Source: Planctomycetota bacterium (GTDB lineage Bacteria; Planctomycetota; JAJSAM01; JAKLKS01). Taken from it: DNA of 43,382 nucleotides. Positions 7,562-14,740 of the stretch are shown here, piece after piece. Numbering within the stretch: the stretch's first letter is position 1; every line of letters begins with the position of its first letter. The stretch covers positions 34,743-78,124 of the forward strand of contig JAKLKS010000002.1 of NCBI GenBank assembly GCA_023150535.1, written 5' to 3'. The notes below the pieces were generated by a model. It did no database searches. It had not been told where the DNA came from and saw nothing but the letters and a program-made list of their open reading frames with translations. Both the position numbers and the translations under genes were made by a program.

Positions 7562-8287
7562 TTGGCACCGAGTCCTTCCCGCCGGGGAGGTTCCGCACCC
7601 GTACGAGGCTCCTCTAGACAGGGGCATCCCACTCGACTCCCGAGCGCGCGTTGGGTCTGTTCGCTACGGACACGGCTCATCGACTGGTGGATCTCGACCG
7701 AGCGAGACGAGGACTTCCCGTGGCGCCGCTCCGGGCTGCCCCCGTATCGCTCCCTCATAACCGAGATCCTCCTCCAGCGTACTCGCGCGAAGGCGGTTGC
7801 CGGAGTCTACGAGTCGTTCTTCATGCGGTTCCCGGATGCGGAGTCGCTGGGTTCGGCTTCGGTCAGGAGCATCCGCAGTTCCATCCGGTCCCTCGGGCTC
7901 CATTGGCGAGCCGAGAAGCTCCGGGAGCTTGGCGCGGCACTCCGTACCGGCGTGCCGACAACTCCGAAGGCGCTCCTTGCCTTGCCGGGCGTCGGCCCGT
8001 ACGCTGCTGGTGCATTCCTCTCGCTTCACATGGGACGGCGGTCGGCGGCGCCCGATAGCAACGTCGTTCGCATCTACGGTCGAGTCTTCGGCGTAACGGT
8101 CGGTCCGGAATCCCGGCGAAGTGGGTGGTTCCTTCGGCTGAGCGAGCACCTTGTCCCACGACGGAAGTTTCGCGAATTCAACTATGCGCTGCTCGACCTC
8201 GGCCGCGACATCTGCACACCGGCGAGGCCGCATTGCCCCGACTGCCCCATCAAGACGCTTTGCCGCTACGGAGGATGCCGTTCATGA
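7562..8287 (+). CDS. T/G mismatch DNA glycosylase, Mig/MutY-like HhH-GPD
   Basis: This is a helix-hairpin-helix base-excision glycosylase. An I-T-E-I-L-L-Q-R-T helix is followed by the hairpin L-P-G-V-G-P-Y-A-A-G at residues 141-150, catalytic D165, and an iron-sulfur cluster with cysteines 218, 225, 228 and 234 (spacing 6-2-5). Y147 replaces the lysine of endonuclease III, as in MutY and Mig. It lacks MutY's C-terminal NUDIX-like domain, and its tail resembles Mig from the Methanothermobacter plasmid R-M system, which removes T from T:G mismatches formed by 5-methylcytosine deamination. Lying between a C5-methyltransferase and its endonuclease supports that role over adenine removal. No ATG exists in frame near the start. 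I chose TTG 7562 because GGAGG lies 4 nt upstream; a later start would still keep the domain. It overlaps the next gene by ATGA. Confidence 0.82.
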   Translation: MAPSPSRRGGSAPVRGSSRQGHPTRLPSARWVCSLRTRLIDWWISTERDEDFPWRRSGLPPYRSLITEILLQRTRAKAVAGVYESFFMRFPDAESLGSASVRSIRSSIRSLGLHWRAEKLRELGAALRTGVPTTPKALLALPGVGPYAAGAFLSLHMGRRSAAPDSNVVRIYGRVFGVTVGPESRRSGWFLRLSEHLVPRRKFREFNYALLDLGRDICTPARPHCPDCPIKTLCRYGGCRS

Positions 8288-9063
8288 ACCGACGGACGGA
8301 CTCAGAGCTGGAGCGGGTCTTCCGACGCAGGATGCTCTCCCCGGAGGCGGTAGTCACCGCGGCGCTCGAAGCAAAGCTCGTTGGCGAAGCCAACACGGTG
8401 CCGTACATCAAGGCCAACTTCAGCCAGCTCCTTGAGGACCTTCAGAGGGATGCGCACGCCATCTACACGAACGCAGAACGGAACGCCGGTGAGCAGGCCC
8501 TCCGGGAGGTTGCGCTCGCTCGGCTTCGCCCAGGGGACCCTCCGGATCGCGCCGCGGCGGTGCTTGCGGGGATGTTTGACGAGCTCAACGCGTTCTTCCT
8601 CTCCAGGGGACAGTCTCGGAAGTCCCGCGCCGGAGGGGCCTTCGAGACGCTCCTGCACACCCTCTTCCGCCGCCTGGACTACCCCTTCACCGAACAGGCG
8701 GTCATCAACGGCAAGCCAGACTTCCTGATGCCTTCCGAGGACCACTACCGCCGCTACCCGATGGACTGCATCATTTTCACGGCGAAGCGGACGCTCCGCG
8801 AGCGGTGGAGGCAGATCGTGACGGAGGGGACTCGCGGCCTCGGCTTCTACCTCGCGACGATAGACGAGAAGGTCTCCACCCCGCAGCTTGGGGAGATGCT
8901 GGCAAACCGCATCCACCTGGTGGTCCCCGCCTCCATCAAGGCCAGGGTGCCTCACTATGCAGCCGCGGACAACGTGCTTCCGTTCGAGGAGTTCTTCCGG
9001 CGGTTCGTCGATCCGAAGGTGCAGGACTGGCGGGAGAGGGGCATCTCCCATGCGTCGCCGTAG
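8284..9063 (+). CDS. Type II restriction endonuclease, EcoRII-C/PspGI type
   Basis: The 259-residue protein matches the EcoRII catalytic domain. S-R-K-S-R-A-G-G-A-F-E121 is followed by G-K-P-D145-F-L-M-P-S and then A-K-R-T-L-R-E-R-W-R-Q at 167-177, which supplies the catalytic lysine and the conserved RWRQ helix. A late L-V-V-P strand also fits. It lacks the N-terminal effector domain of EcoRII itself and is close in length to the stand-alone enzyme PspGI. These enzymes cut CCWGG or related sites; the exact target cannot be read from the sequence. ATG 8284 overlaps the glycosylase stop by ATGA, so translation is coupled. Protection is expected from the methyltransferases at 6489 and/or 9612. 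Confidence 0.85.
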   Translation: MNRRTDSELERVFRRRMLSPEAVVTAALEAKLVGEANTVPYIKANFSQLLEDLQRDAHAIYTNAERNAGEQALREVALARLRPGDPPDRAAAVLAGMFDELNAFFLSRGQSRKSRAGGAFETLLHTLFRRLDYPFTEQAVINGKPDFLMPSEDHYRRYPMDCIIFTAKRTLRERWRQIVTEGTRGLGFYLATIDEKVSTPQLGEMLANRIHLVVPASIKARVPHYAAADNVLPFEEFFRRFVDPKVQDWRERGISHASP

Positions 9064-9145
9064 TTGAATTGGAGCGCGCGTCGAGCATACGTGCGCCGTG
9101 GTCGATTAGCCGCCGCTACAATGCCGCATCACTGGAGGCGAAGAC

Positions 9146-9625
9146 ATGAGCCCGATCCCGAGCACCCGAATGGAACAACGCGGCGGGCGGCGCATGGGCC
9201 CAAGTCGGCACCCCCCAACTCAACGGCCCTCGCGGGAGACATCCGCCCGCATGCGACGAGTACGCAGCCGCGGCACCGGCCTCGAGGCCGCGATGGAGTC
9301 CCTTCTTCGGGAGCTCGGGACGCCCTTCGAGCACCAGCCCCGCCTCCCGGGGCACCCCGACTTCCGGCTCGTTGGGACCAACGTGTTGGTCTTCTGCGAC
9401 TCGGCCTTCTGGCACGGCAGGAACGAGCGGGACCGGTCCGGCGCTTCCTTCCGAAGGAACCGGGCCTTCTGGATCGCCAAGCTGGAGGCGAACCGGCGGC
9501 GGCGCGTGAACCGGCTTCTCCGGCACGCTGGATGGACGGTCCTGCGCTTCTGGGATGACGACGTGCTCAAGAACCCCCGGGTGGTAAAGAAGAGAGTGGA
9601 GAGGTTTGCCCATGCCGTCCGCTGA
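9146..9625 (+). CDS. vsr: Vsr-type very-short-patch mismatch endonuclease
   Basis: The 159-residue protein has an N-terminal S-R-G-T-G-L-E-A-A helix, L-P-G-H-P-D-F, the catalytic strand V-F-C-D85-S-A-F-W-H90, F-W-I-A-K-L-E-A-N and a closing G-W-T-V-L-R-F-W strand. These are the landmarks of Vsr in order. Vsr nicks 5' of the T in T:G mismatches at deaminated 5-methylcytosine sites and normally accompanies Dcm-type methyltransferases. One deviation is that the usual V-D-G-C-F-W-H reads C-D-S-A-F-W-H here; the aspartate and FWH are kept, while the zinc-ligand cysteine is replaced. ATG 9146 has GGAGG 8 nt upstream. The end overlaps the second methyltransferase by 14 nt. Confidence 0.85.
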   Translation: MSPIPSTRMEQRGGRRMGPSRHPPTQRPSRETSARMRRVRSRGTGLEAAMESLLRELGTPFEHQPRLPGHPDFRLVGTNVLVFCDSAFWHGRNERDRSGASFRRNRAFWIAKLEANRRRRVNRLLRHAGWTVLRFWDDDVLKNPRVVKKRVERFAHAVR

Positions 9626-10715
9626 TACGCGCCCCACCGCCATAGATCTGTTCAGCGGAGCCGGCGGTCTGACTCTCGGGCTGGAGAAGGCCGGGTTCCG
9701 CGTCGTGGCCGCGGTCGAGGTGAGCGAGAAGGTCTCCGAGACCTTCCGAGCCAATCACCCCAACGTGGTGTTGCTCACGAAGGACATCTGCAACGTCACC
9801 GGGAAGGACGTCCTCGAGGCCGCGGGCGTCGAGTCGGTGGACCTCGTCGCGGGGTGCCCTCCATGCCAGGGGTTCTCCAAGCTCACGGACAAGTACGAGA
9901 AGGAGGACCCGCGGAATCGGCTCGTCCTGGAGATGGCGCGGCTCGTCGTCGAGCTCAAGCCGCGCACGCTGATGATGGAGAACGTCCCGGGGCTCGCCCA
10001 GCGCGGGAAGCTGCTCCTCGACGCGTTCCTCGGGACCGTGCGCGACGCCGGGTACCAGGTCGACGCCAAGGTCCTCCAACTCGCGAACTACGGCGTCCCG
10101 CAGTCGCGGCGCCGCCTCGTCGCTCTCGGCGGGCTCGGTTTCGCCGTCCCGATGCCGAAGCCCACGCACTCCCGGCTCGGCGACAAGATGGCCAAGCTCG
10201 CGCGCTGGCTGACGCTCAAGGACGCGCTTGCGGGCCTAAACGAGCGGCCCGTGACCTTCAAGCAGGCCAAGCGGGACGGCGGTCCGCAGAAGCACGAATG
10301 GCACGTCGTCGGAGATCTGTCTGAGGTCACCCTGGACCGGCTCCGTGCCGTGAAAGCCGGCACGAGCCGCGAGACCCTGCCGATGGACCTCAGACCCAAG
10401 TGCCACCAGAAGGTGAAGGCTGGGTTCCAGAACGTCTATGGCCGAATGGCTTGGGACAAGATCCCGCCGACCATCACCGGCGGCTGTACGACGCCGTGTA
10501 AGGGCCGCTACGGGCATCCCCGACAGCTGCGGACCATCTCCGTGCGCGAGGCCGCACTCATCCAGACGTTCCCGAAGTCCTACAAGTTCGTGACCGACGA
10601 GATGGGGACCGCGTGCGCAATGGTCGGGAATGCTCTGCCGCCGAAGTTCGCCGCCATTGCCGCCACGCAGTGCTTGGCCTCTCTTCCCGGGTCGAGGGTG
10701 ACAGCCGATGGCTAG
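9612..10715 (+). CDS. C5-cytosine DNA methyltransferase, second of two
   Basis: The 367-residue enzyme has motif I (A-I-D-L-F-S-G-A-G-G-L near residue 11), the catalytic P-P-C-Q-G-F-S near 82-88, M-M-E-N-V-P-G, G-V-P-Q-S-R-R-R and the late motif V-G-N-A-L-P-P. It is complete and clearly different from the first methyltransferase, with a much longer region between motifs VIII and IX, so the two probably recognise different sequences or different strands of an asymmetric site. I chose ATG 9612; a TTG at 9606 in frame is possible. GGAGAGG lies upstream inside vsr. The gene overlaps vsr by 14 nt and the MORC-like gene by 8 nt, placing it in a tight operon. Confidence 0.93.
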   Translation: MPSADTRPTAIDLFSGAGGLTLGLEKAGFRVVAAVEVSEKVSETFRANHPNVVLLTKDICNVTGKDVLEAAGVESVDLVAGCPPCQGFSKLTDKYEKEDPRNRLVLEMARLVVELKPRTLMMENVPGLAQRGKLLLDAFLGTVRDAGYQVDAKVLQLANYGVPQSRRRLVALGGLGFAVPMPKPTHSRLGDKMAKLARWLTLKDALAGLNERPVTFKQAKRDGGPQKHEWHVVGDLSEVTLDRLRAVKAGTSRETLPMDLRPKCHQKVKAGFQNVYGRMAWDKIPPTITGGCTTPCKGRYGHPRQLRTISVREAALIQTFPKSYKFVTDEMGTACAMVGNALPPKFAAIAATQCLASLPGSRVTADG

Positions 10716-12699
10716 GAGAGGACGACCCTCGCCCGAAAACGGGGTGCCGACGCCAGCGGTCCTCTTGCCCGGTCGGACTCCCGACGAGCTGAAACTGTCC
10801 TTCGCCGGCAACATCGTGAAGCACCTAGGCGTCCAGATGTATGCGGGGCGCCCGGTCCCGGCCATCGCCGAGCTAGTCTCCAACGCGTGGGATGCAGATG
10901 CGAGGGTCGTTGAGGTGAAGGTGCCTCTAGACGTCCCGTGGGAGCAGGACAACGAGAAGCACTTCATTGAGGTCGTCGACAACGGCAACGGCATGACGTG
11001 GGAAATGGTCCGCGATGCCTACCTGGATGTGGGCCGTGACCGTCGAGAGGCGGAGAAGACAGATCGTTCCCCTGGAGGACGACGGCTCCAAGGCCGAAAG
11101 GGGATTGGGAAGCTCGCCGGCTTCGGCATCTGCGACACCGTCGAGGTCCAGACCGTCGCCAAGGCGAAAGACCGGTCATTGGATGACCACGTGCTGATCT
11201 GGTTCAGCATGTCGCTCGCAGACCTCAAGAAGGTCGACAAGGGGCCAGCGCCCGTCACGGTGCGCTTTGCTGGTCCCGTATCCAAGGCGCCGGAGGGCGG
11301 ACGCACGACGCAAGGCACGACGGTGGTCCTCCGCCAGCTCCATGGCCGCCGAGCACAAAACGGCGAGCGGTTCCACAACGGAATGGCGCAGCGATTCCTG
11401 CTGCTACCGAAGTTCGCAGTCACCATCAACGACCAGGCCCTGCGCGAGGAGAAAATCAAGCTCCAGTGGCGCTGGCCCGCCAAGGGGTGGACCGACGACG
11501 AGGTGAAGGGTTGCGGTCCCGTGCAATACTGGATCGGATTCACGGAGAAGCCTCGCAAGCAGGACGAGGGCGAACTCTCCGGCCTGCTTCTCTACACGCG
11601 CGGAAAGGTGTCCCAGGAGGCGACGTTCTTCGAGATCAGCGGCGGCGTCACGGGCCAGCACGGGCTCCGGTACCTGGTCGGCATGGTGAAGGCCGAGTGG
11701 CTCGATGAAGACGGCGCCGACCTGATCGCCACCCATCGAGGCTCTATCGCATGGGAGAGCCCGCAGGGCCACGCGCTGCAGGAGTGGGGTCAGGGCCTCG
11801 TGCGGAGGCACTTGGCCGAGTGGGCAAAGCGGCGCGCCAAGCTGAGGGAGAAGACCGTCCTCACACTGAAGCCGGAGGTCCGCACTCGCATCGAGCGGCT
11901 CTCCGAACCGTACAAGGATGTAGCGGTCAGGTTCATCCAGAAGTTCCAGTCTGTCGAGATGGAGGTCGACGAGTTCGAGGACCTACTCTCGTGGTTCTTG
12001 GACGCCCTTGAGAATGCGACGCTTCGCAACATCATCGAGAAGCTCCGGCATGCTGATGTCGCCGACGTCAAGAGCCTCGACGACATCTTCGAGCGTATGC
12101 AGATCCGGACGGCTGCCAACCTCCTCAAGATCGTGGATGCCAACCTCGCTGCGATTGCCGCACTGGAGAAGATGAAGGACACGGACGCGCGAGAGCGCGG
12201 CGTAATCGCCAAGCACTTGGAGAGGAACCCGTGGCTCATCCATCCGTCGTGGCTGCTGAGCAAGGCGGAGGGTAGGGTCACAACCTGGCTCAAGGTCGAG
12301 TTCAAACTCGACAGTCCGGGCAAGGACACGAAGGACAGGGCCGACTACTTCTGCGTGGCGGTGGGAGGAACGCTCCACATCGTCGAGATCAAGCGCGGCG
12401 CCTACGTTGCGAGGGAGAAGGACATTCTCCAGGCGGACAAGTACCGCAAGTACGTCGAGCAGCGCTTCAAGGACCTCACCGAGCACGATGCGGTCAGGTA
12501 CGGTCATGTCCAAAGCCACCTGGTTTCCGCAGAACTACACCAGGATGCTCGGAGCCTCTCGACTGCGTATGCCGACAAGGGGTGGGTCTCTTTCACTACC
12601 TGGGACGACCTCGTTGAGAGGGCGAAGCTGAGCCACCAGCAGTTCCGCGCGGAATTCGAGGCGATTAGTAAGCGTGCGGAGCCTGCCGCGGAGGATTAG
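10708..12699 (+). CDS. MORC-like GHKL ATPase with C-terminal nuclease-like domain
   Basis: The 663-residue protein starts with a GHKL ATP-binding fold. The N-box A-I-A-E-L-V-S-N-A-W-D-A is near residues 52-63, V-V-D-N-G-N-G-M near 89-96, and the lid G-R-K-G-I-G-K-L-A-G-F-G near 130-141. This matches Hsp90/MutL/MORC ATPases. The middle is helical. The C-terminus has D-Y-F-C-V-A-V then H-I-V-E-I-K-R near 545-562, the D...E-x-K pattern of a PD-(D/E)XK nuclease, reminiscent of DUF4263/Shedu-type nucleases. Prokaryotic MORC relatives embedded in restriction-modification operons have been described; they are thought to act as ATP-driven DNA loops or clamps. Here the gene is the last of the methyltransferase/EcoRII-type operon, overlapping it by 8 nt. 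It ends 5 nt from the convergent radC. Confidence 0.8.
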   Translation: MARRGRPSPENGVPTPAVLLPGRTPDELKLSFAGNIVKHLGVQMYAGRPVPAIAELVSNAWDADARVVEVKVPLDVPWEQDNEKHFIEVVDNGNGMTWEMVRDAYLDVGRDRREAEKTDRSPGGRRLQGRKGIGKLAGFGICDTVEVQTVAKAKDRSLDDHVLIWFSMSLADLKKVDKGPAPVTVRFAGPVSKAPEGGRTTQGTTVVLRQLHGRRAQNGERFHNGMAQRFLLLPKFAVTINDQALREEKIKLQWRWPAKGWTDDEVKGCGPVQYWIGFTEKPRKQDEGELSGLLLYTRGKVSQEATFFEISGGVTGQHGLRYLVGMVKAEWLDEDGADLIATHRGSIAWESPQGHALQEWGQGLVRRHLAEWAKRRAKLREKTVLTLKPEVRTRIERLSEPYKDVAVRFIQKFQSVEMEVDEFEDLLSWFLDALENATLRNIIEKLRHADVADVKSLDDIFERMQIRTAANLLKIVDANLAAIAALEKMKDTDARERGVIAKHLERNPWLIHPSWLLSKAEGRVTTWLKVEFKLDSPGKDTKDRADYFCVAVGGTLHIVEIKRGAYVAREKDILQADKYRKYVEQRFKDLTEHDAVRYGHVQSHLVSAELHQDARSLSTAYADKGWVSFTTWDDLVERAKLSHQQFRAEFEAISKRAEPAAED

Positions 12700-12704
12700 G
12701 CCGA

Positions 12705-13379
12705 CTACAGCTTTCTAGGTGCCTCTCCGAGCAGCCCCCGCTCCAAAAAGCTCACGTAGCTCCCGTCCCCCACCACCACGTGATCGAGCACTCGGATGCC
12801 CACGAGGTCGGCCACGGCGCACAGGCGGCGGGTGATCTCCACATCCTCGACGCTCGGTGTCGGGTCCCCGCTCGGGTGGTTGTGGACAAAAACGAGGGCA
12901 CCGGCGCTGTCCCGGATGGCCGGCGCGAAGACCTCCCGGGGATGGACCAGGGAAGCCGTGAGGCTGCCCTCGCTGACCCGGTAGTCCCGCATGACCCGGT
13001 TCTTCCCGTCGAGGAGCACGGCGAAGAACTGCTCCTTCGGCAGGTCCTTGAGGCGCGGGGAGAAGTGGCGGTAGATGTCCGAGCCGCACCGGAACCGCTC
13101 CCCGCGGCGGAGTCGGGACTCGGCTGCGCGACGCGAGAACTCTCCCACGGCCCGGAGGCGGTAGGCGCGGTCTTCCGAAACCCCGTCTACGGTGCGGAGC
13201 TCGTCGTAGGAGGCCGCGCCGAGTTGGCGGAGGTCCCCGTAGCGTTCAAGGAGCCGCCCGCCGACTTCGCGGGCTCGCTCAGTGGGGTAGCCGGGGCCGC
13301 GCAGGAGAGCCGACACGACGTCTATGTCCTGGACCTGGTCGAAGCGGATTGCCTCCTCGGCCACGCGGTAGCGGGTCAT
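12705..13379 (-). CDS. radC: RadC-family JAMM protein
   Basis: The 224-residue protein has RadC's full layout. An N-terminal helix-hairpin-helix region (residues about 20-85, L-R-T-V-D-G-V) is followed by the JAB domain with E116, H166-N-H168-P-S-G-D-P-T-P-S and D179, the JAMM metal ligands. RadC proteins are frequent on mobile elements; an early role in DNA repair was withdrawn and the true activity is unsettled. ATG 13379 has GGGAGG 7 nt upstream and overlaps the stop of a small upstream ORF by ATGA, so the two are probably translated together. It is the second JAMM protein of the island, and unlike the one at 1517 it is full length. Confidence 0.92.
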   Translation of the reverse strand: MTRYRVAEEAIRFDQVQDIDVVSALLRGPGYPTERAREVGGRLLERYGDLRQLGAASYDELRTVDGVSEDRAYRLRAVGEFSRRAAESRLRRGERFRCGSDIYRHFSPRLKDLPKEQFFAVLLDGKNRVMRDYRVSEGSLTASLVHPREVFAPAIRDSAGALVFVHNHPSGDPTPSVEDVEITRRLCAVADLVGIRVLDHVVVGDGSYVSFLERGLLGEAPRKL

Positions 13380-13549
13380 GCCTTTCCCTCCCGCACGAAG
13401 GACTCGAACCGGACGGCTGCCCGGAGGACGAGCTCGGTCTTCTGGTCCGGGGAGCCGACGCTCAGCGAGTGGAGGGCGCTGGCGGACTTGAGGCAACTCA
13501 TGCGCAGGAGCTGCACTTCCCTGGAGGACGTCATCGCGTGCATGGACAT
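13376..13549 (-). CDS. Small hypothetical protein coupled to radC
   Basis: A 57-codon ORF ends in TGA at 13376-13378, overlapping the radC ATG by 4 nt, which suggests a real gene. Candidate starts are ATG 13549, 13543 and 13534; none has a convincing ribosome site. The peptide is rich in serine and basic residues (M-S-C-L-K-S-A-S-A-L-H-S-L-S) with no recognised domain. An AT-containing stretch (TTGATATGG) about 28 nt upstream of 13549 may be its promoter. Confidence 0.4.
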   Translation of the reverse strand: MSMHAMTSSREVQLLRMSCLKSASALHSLSVGSPDQKTELVLRAAVRFESFVREGKA

Positions 13550-13605
13550 CACGGCATGACGTGGCAACGGGACCATATCAACTTCGACCCTGTGCGGGGC
13601 CGATA

Positions 13606-13651
13606 GTGCCGAGTGCTCCGTGTCCCGGCAAGCACCGGGCACTCTCGGCAC
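13606..13651 (+). repeat. Large imperfect hairpin upstream of cdc6-like gene
   Basis: The outer arms GTGCCGAG (13606-13613) and CTCGGCAC (13644-13651) pair perfectly. The inner arms GTGTCCCGG (13620-13628) and CCGGGCAC (13635-13642) pair with one bulged T. The 46-bp structure lies between the divergent radC unit and the Orc1/Cdc6-family gene. It could be an initiator-binding site, an operator, or an attachment-related structure; its right arm contains direct-repeat element C. Confidence 0.5.
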
Positions 13652-13654
13652 GCC
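13637..13654 (+). promoter_or_regulatory. Direct-repeat element C (GGGCAC-TCT-CGGCAC-GCC)
   Basis: This is the third occurrence of the 9-bp-spaced GGCAC repeat, between divergent starts at 13549 and 13697. Unlike A and B it is not in frame with a likely neighbouring protein, which favours a DNA-level role. A sequence GGATATACC follows at 13668-13676, about 25 nt upstream of the ATG of the Orc1/Cdc6-family gene. Confidence 0.45.
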
Positions 13655-13696
13655 CTACGGTCCGACCGGATATACCCCTTCGGCCATGACCACGGG

Positions 13697-14740
13697 ATGG
13701 CCCTGCACGAGGTTCCACCCGTGGTCCACCGGCACGACGTGCTGGAGGAACTCCACCTGCCCGCGGCGCTCGTGGCGCGCCAGGCGCAGGCCGCGGAGCT
13801 CCGGTTCGAGCTGACCTTCGGGCCGCAGAAGACTGCTGGACATGCGTGGCTTCACGGCCCGCCCGGAGCGGGAAAGACGAGCACGGCGCGGTTCGTGATC
13901 GAGGCTCTGCGCGCCGAGGCCGGGGTGCCGGTCGCCTACGTCAACTGCTGGAAGGCCAACACGGCCTACCTCGCGCTTGCGCAGGCCATCGACGAACTCC
14001 GCATTCTGGGCCTCGACCAGCGGCGGGACGCGCTCTCCCGGCTCGCCGTGCTCTCGAAGGAAGCTGCCCGGCGGCCGTTCGTGCTCGTCCTTGACGAGTT
14101 CGATGCGCTGGCCGCGCCGGACCGGTCGTTCCTGCTCTACACCCTGGCCGAGCTGGAACGGGTGAGCCTCGTGTGCATCGCGGGGTCGCAGGAACCCCTC
14201 GTTGAGTTGGAGGACCGCGTGCGCTCGCGGTTCCGGCCCGTGCAGGTCGCGTTCGCTCGGTACGCGGCAAACGACCTTGTGGCCATCCTGCTAGCCCGTG
14301 CCGAGACCGGACTGACCCCTGGTTCGTGGAGCCGCTCCCAGCTCGAGCGGATCGCTGGAATGTCCAACGGCGACGCGCGCATCGCCATCCAGACGCTCCG
14401 GCGCGCGGCCAATCTTGCCGATCGCGCCGGCGAGGCGTTCCTGACGGACGCTGCGGTGGACAGGGCCTACACGGAGATGCGGGACATCCGGAAGCAGTAC
14501 GCGCTCCGCAAGCTCACGCCGCACCACCGGCTCATCTTCGACCTCGTCCTCGCGGAGAAGGGGCTCTCCGCCAAGGAGCTGTGGTCCCGGTACCTGCAGG
14601 CCGCACGGAGTTATGGGCTTCCACCCATCGCGCTCCGGACGTTCCGGAAGTACGCGAACGTTGAGCTCACGCAGGCGCGGCTGGTCGAGGTCCGGCCCGG
14701 AGGGCCGCGTCGCAATGTCTTCCGGTACTACGCGACCTGA
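13697..14740 (+). CDS. cdc6: Orc1/Cdc6-family AAA+ replication initiator-like ATPase
   Basis: The 347-residue protein has every landmark of archaeal Orc1/Cdc6. An N-terminal P-P-V-V-H-R-H-D-V-L-E-E-L is followed by Walker A G54-P-P-G-A-G-K-T61, the Y-V-N-C-W-K strand, Walker B F-V-L-V-L-D133-E-F-D, sensor 1 region I-A-G-S near 161-164 with D-R-V-R-S-R-F, and sensor 2 G-D-A-R at 225-228. A C-terminal winged helix spans about 275-345 (A-R-L-V-E-V-R-P-G-G). In archaea such proteins bind origin repeats and load MCM. In a bacterial chromosome this suggests an island that replicates autonomously or derives from an archaeal-type plasmid or virus. ATG 13697 fits the family's N-terminus; there is no ribosome site, but GGATATACC about 25 nt upstream would suit a leaderless message. 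It overlaps the integrase tail-to-tail by 13 nt. Confidence 0.87.
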   Translation: MALHEVPPVVHRHDVLEELHLPAALVARQAQAAELRFELTFGPQKTAGHAWLHGPPGAGKTSTARFVIEALRAEAGVPVAYVNCWKANTAYLALAQAIDELRILGLDQRRDALSRLAVLSKEAARRPFVLVLDEFDALAAPDRSFLLYTLAELERVSLVCIAGSQEPLVELEDRVRSRFRPVQVAFARYAANDLVAILLARAETGLTPGSWSRSQLERIAGMSNGDARIAIQTLRRAANLADRAGEAFLTDAAVDRAYTEMRDIRKQYALRKLTPHHRLIFDLVLAEKGLSAKELWSRYLQAARSYGLPPIALRTFRKYANVELTQARLVEVRPGGPRRNVFRYYAT

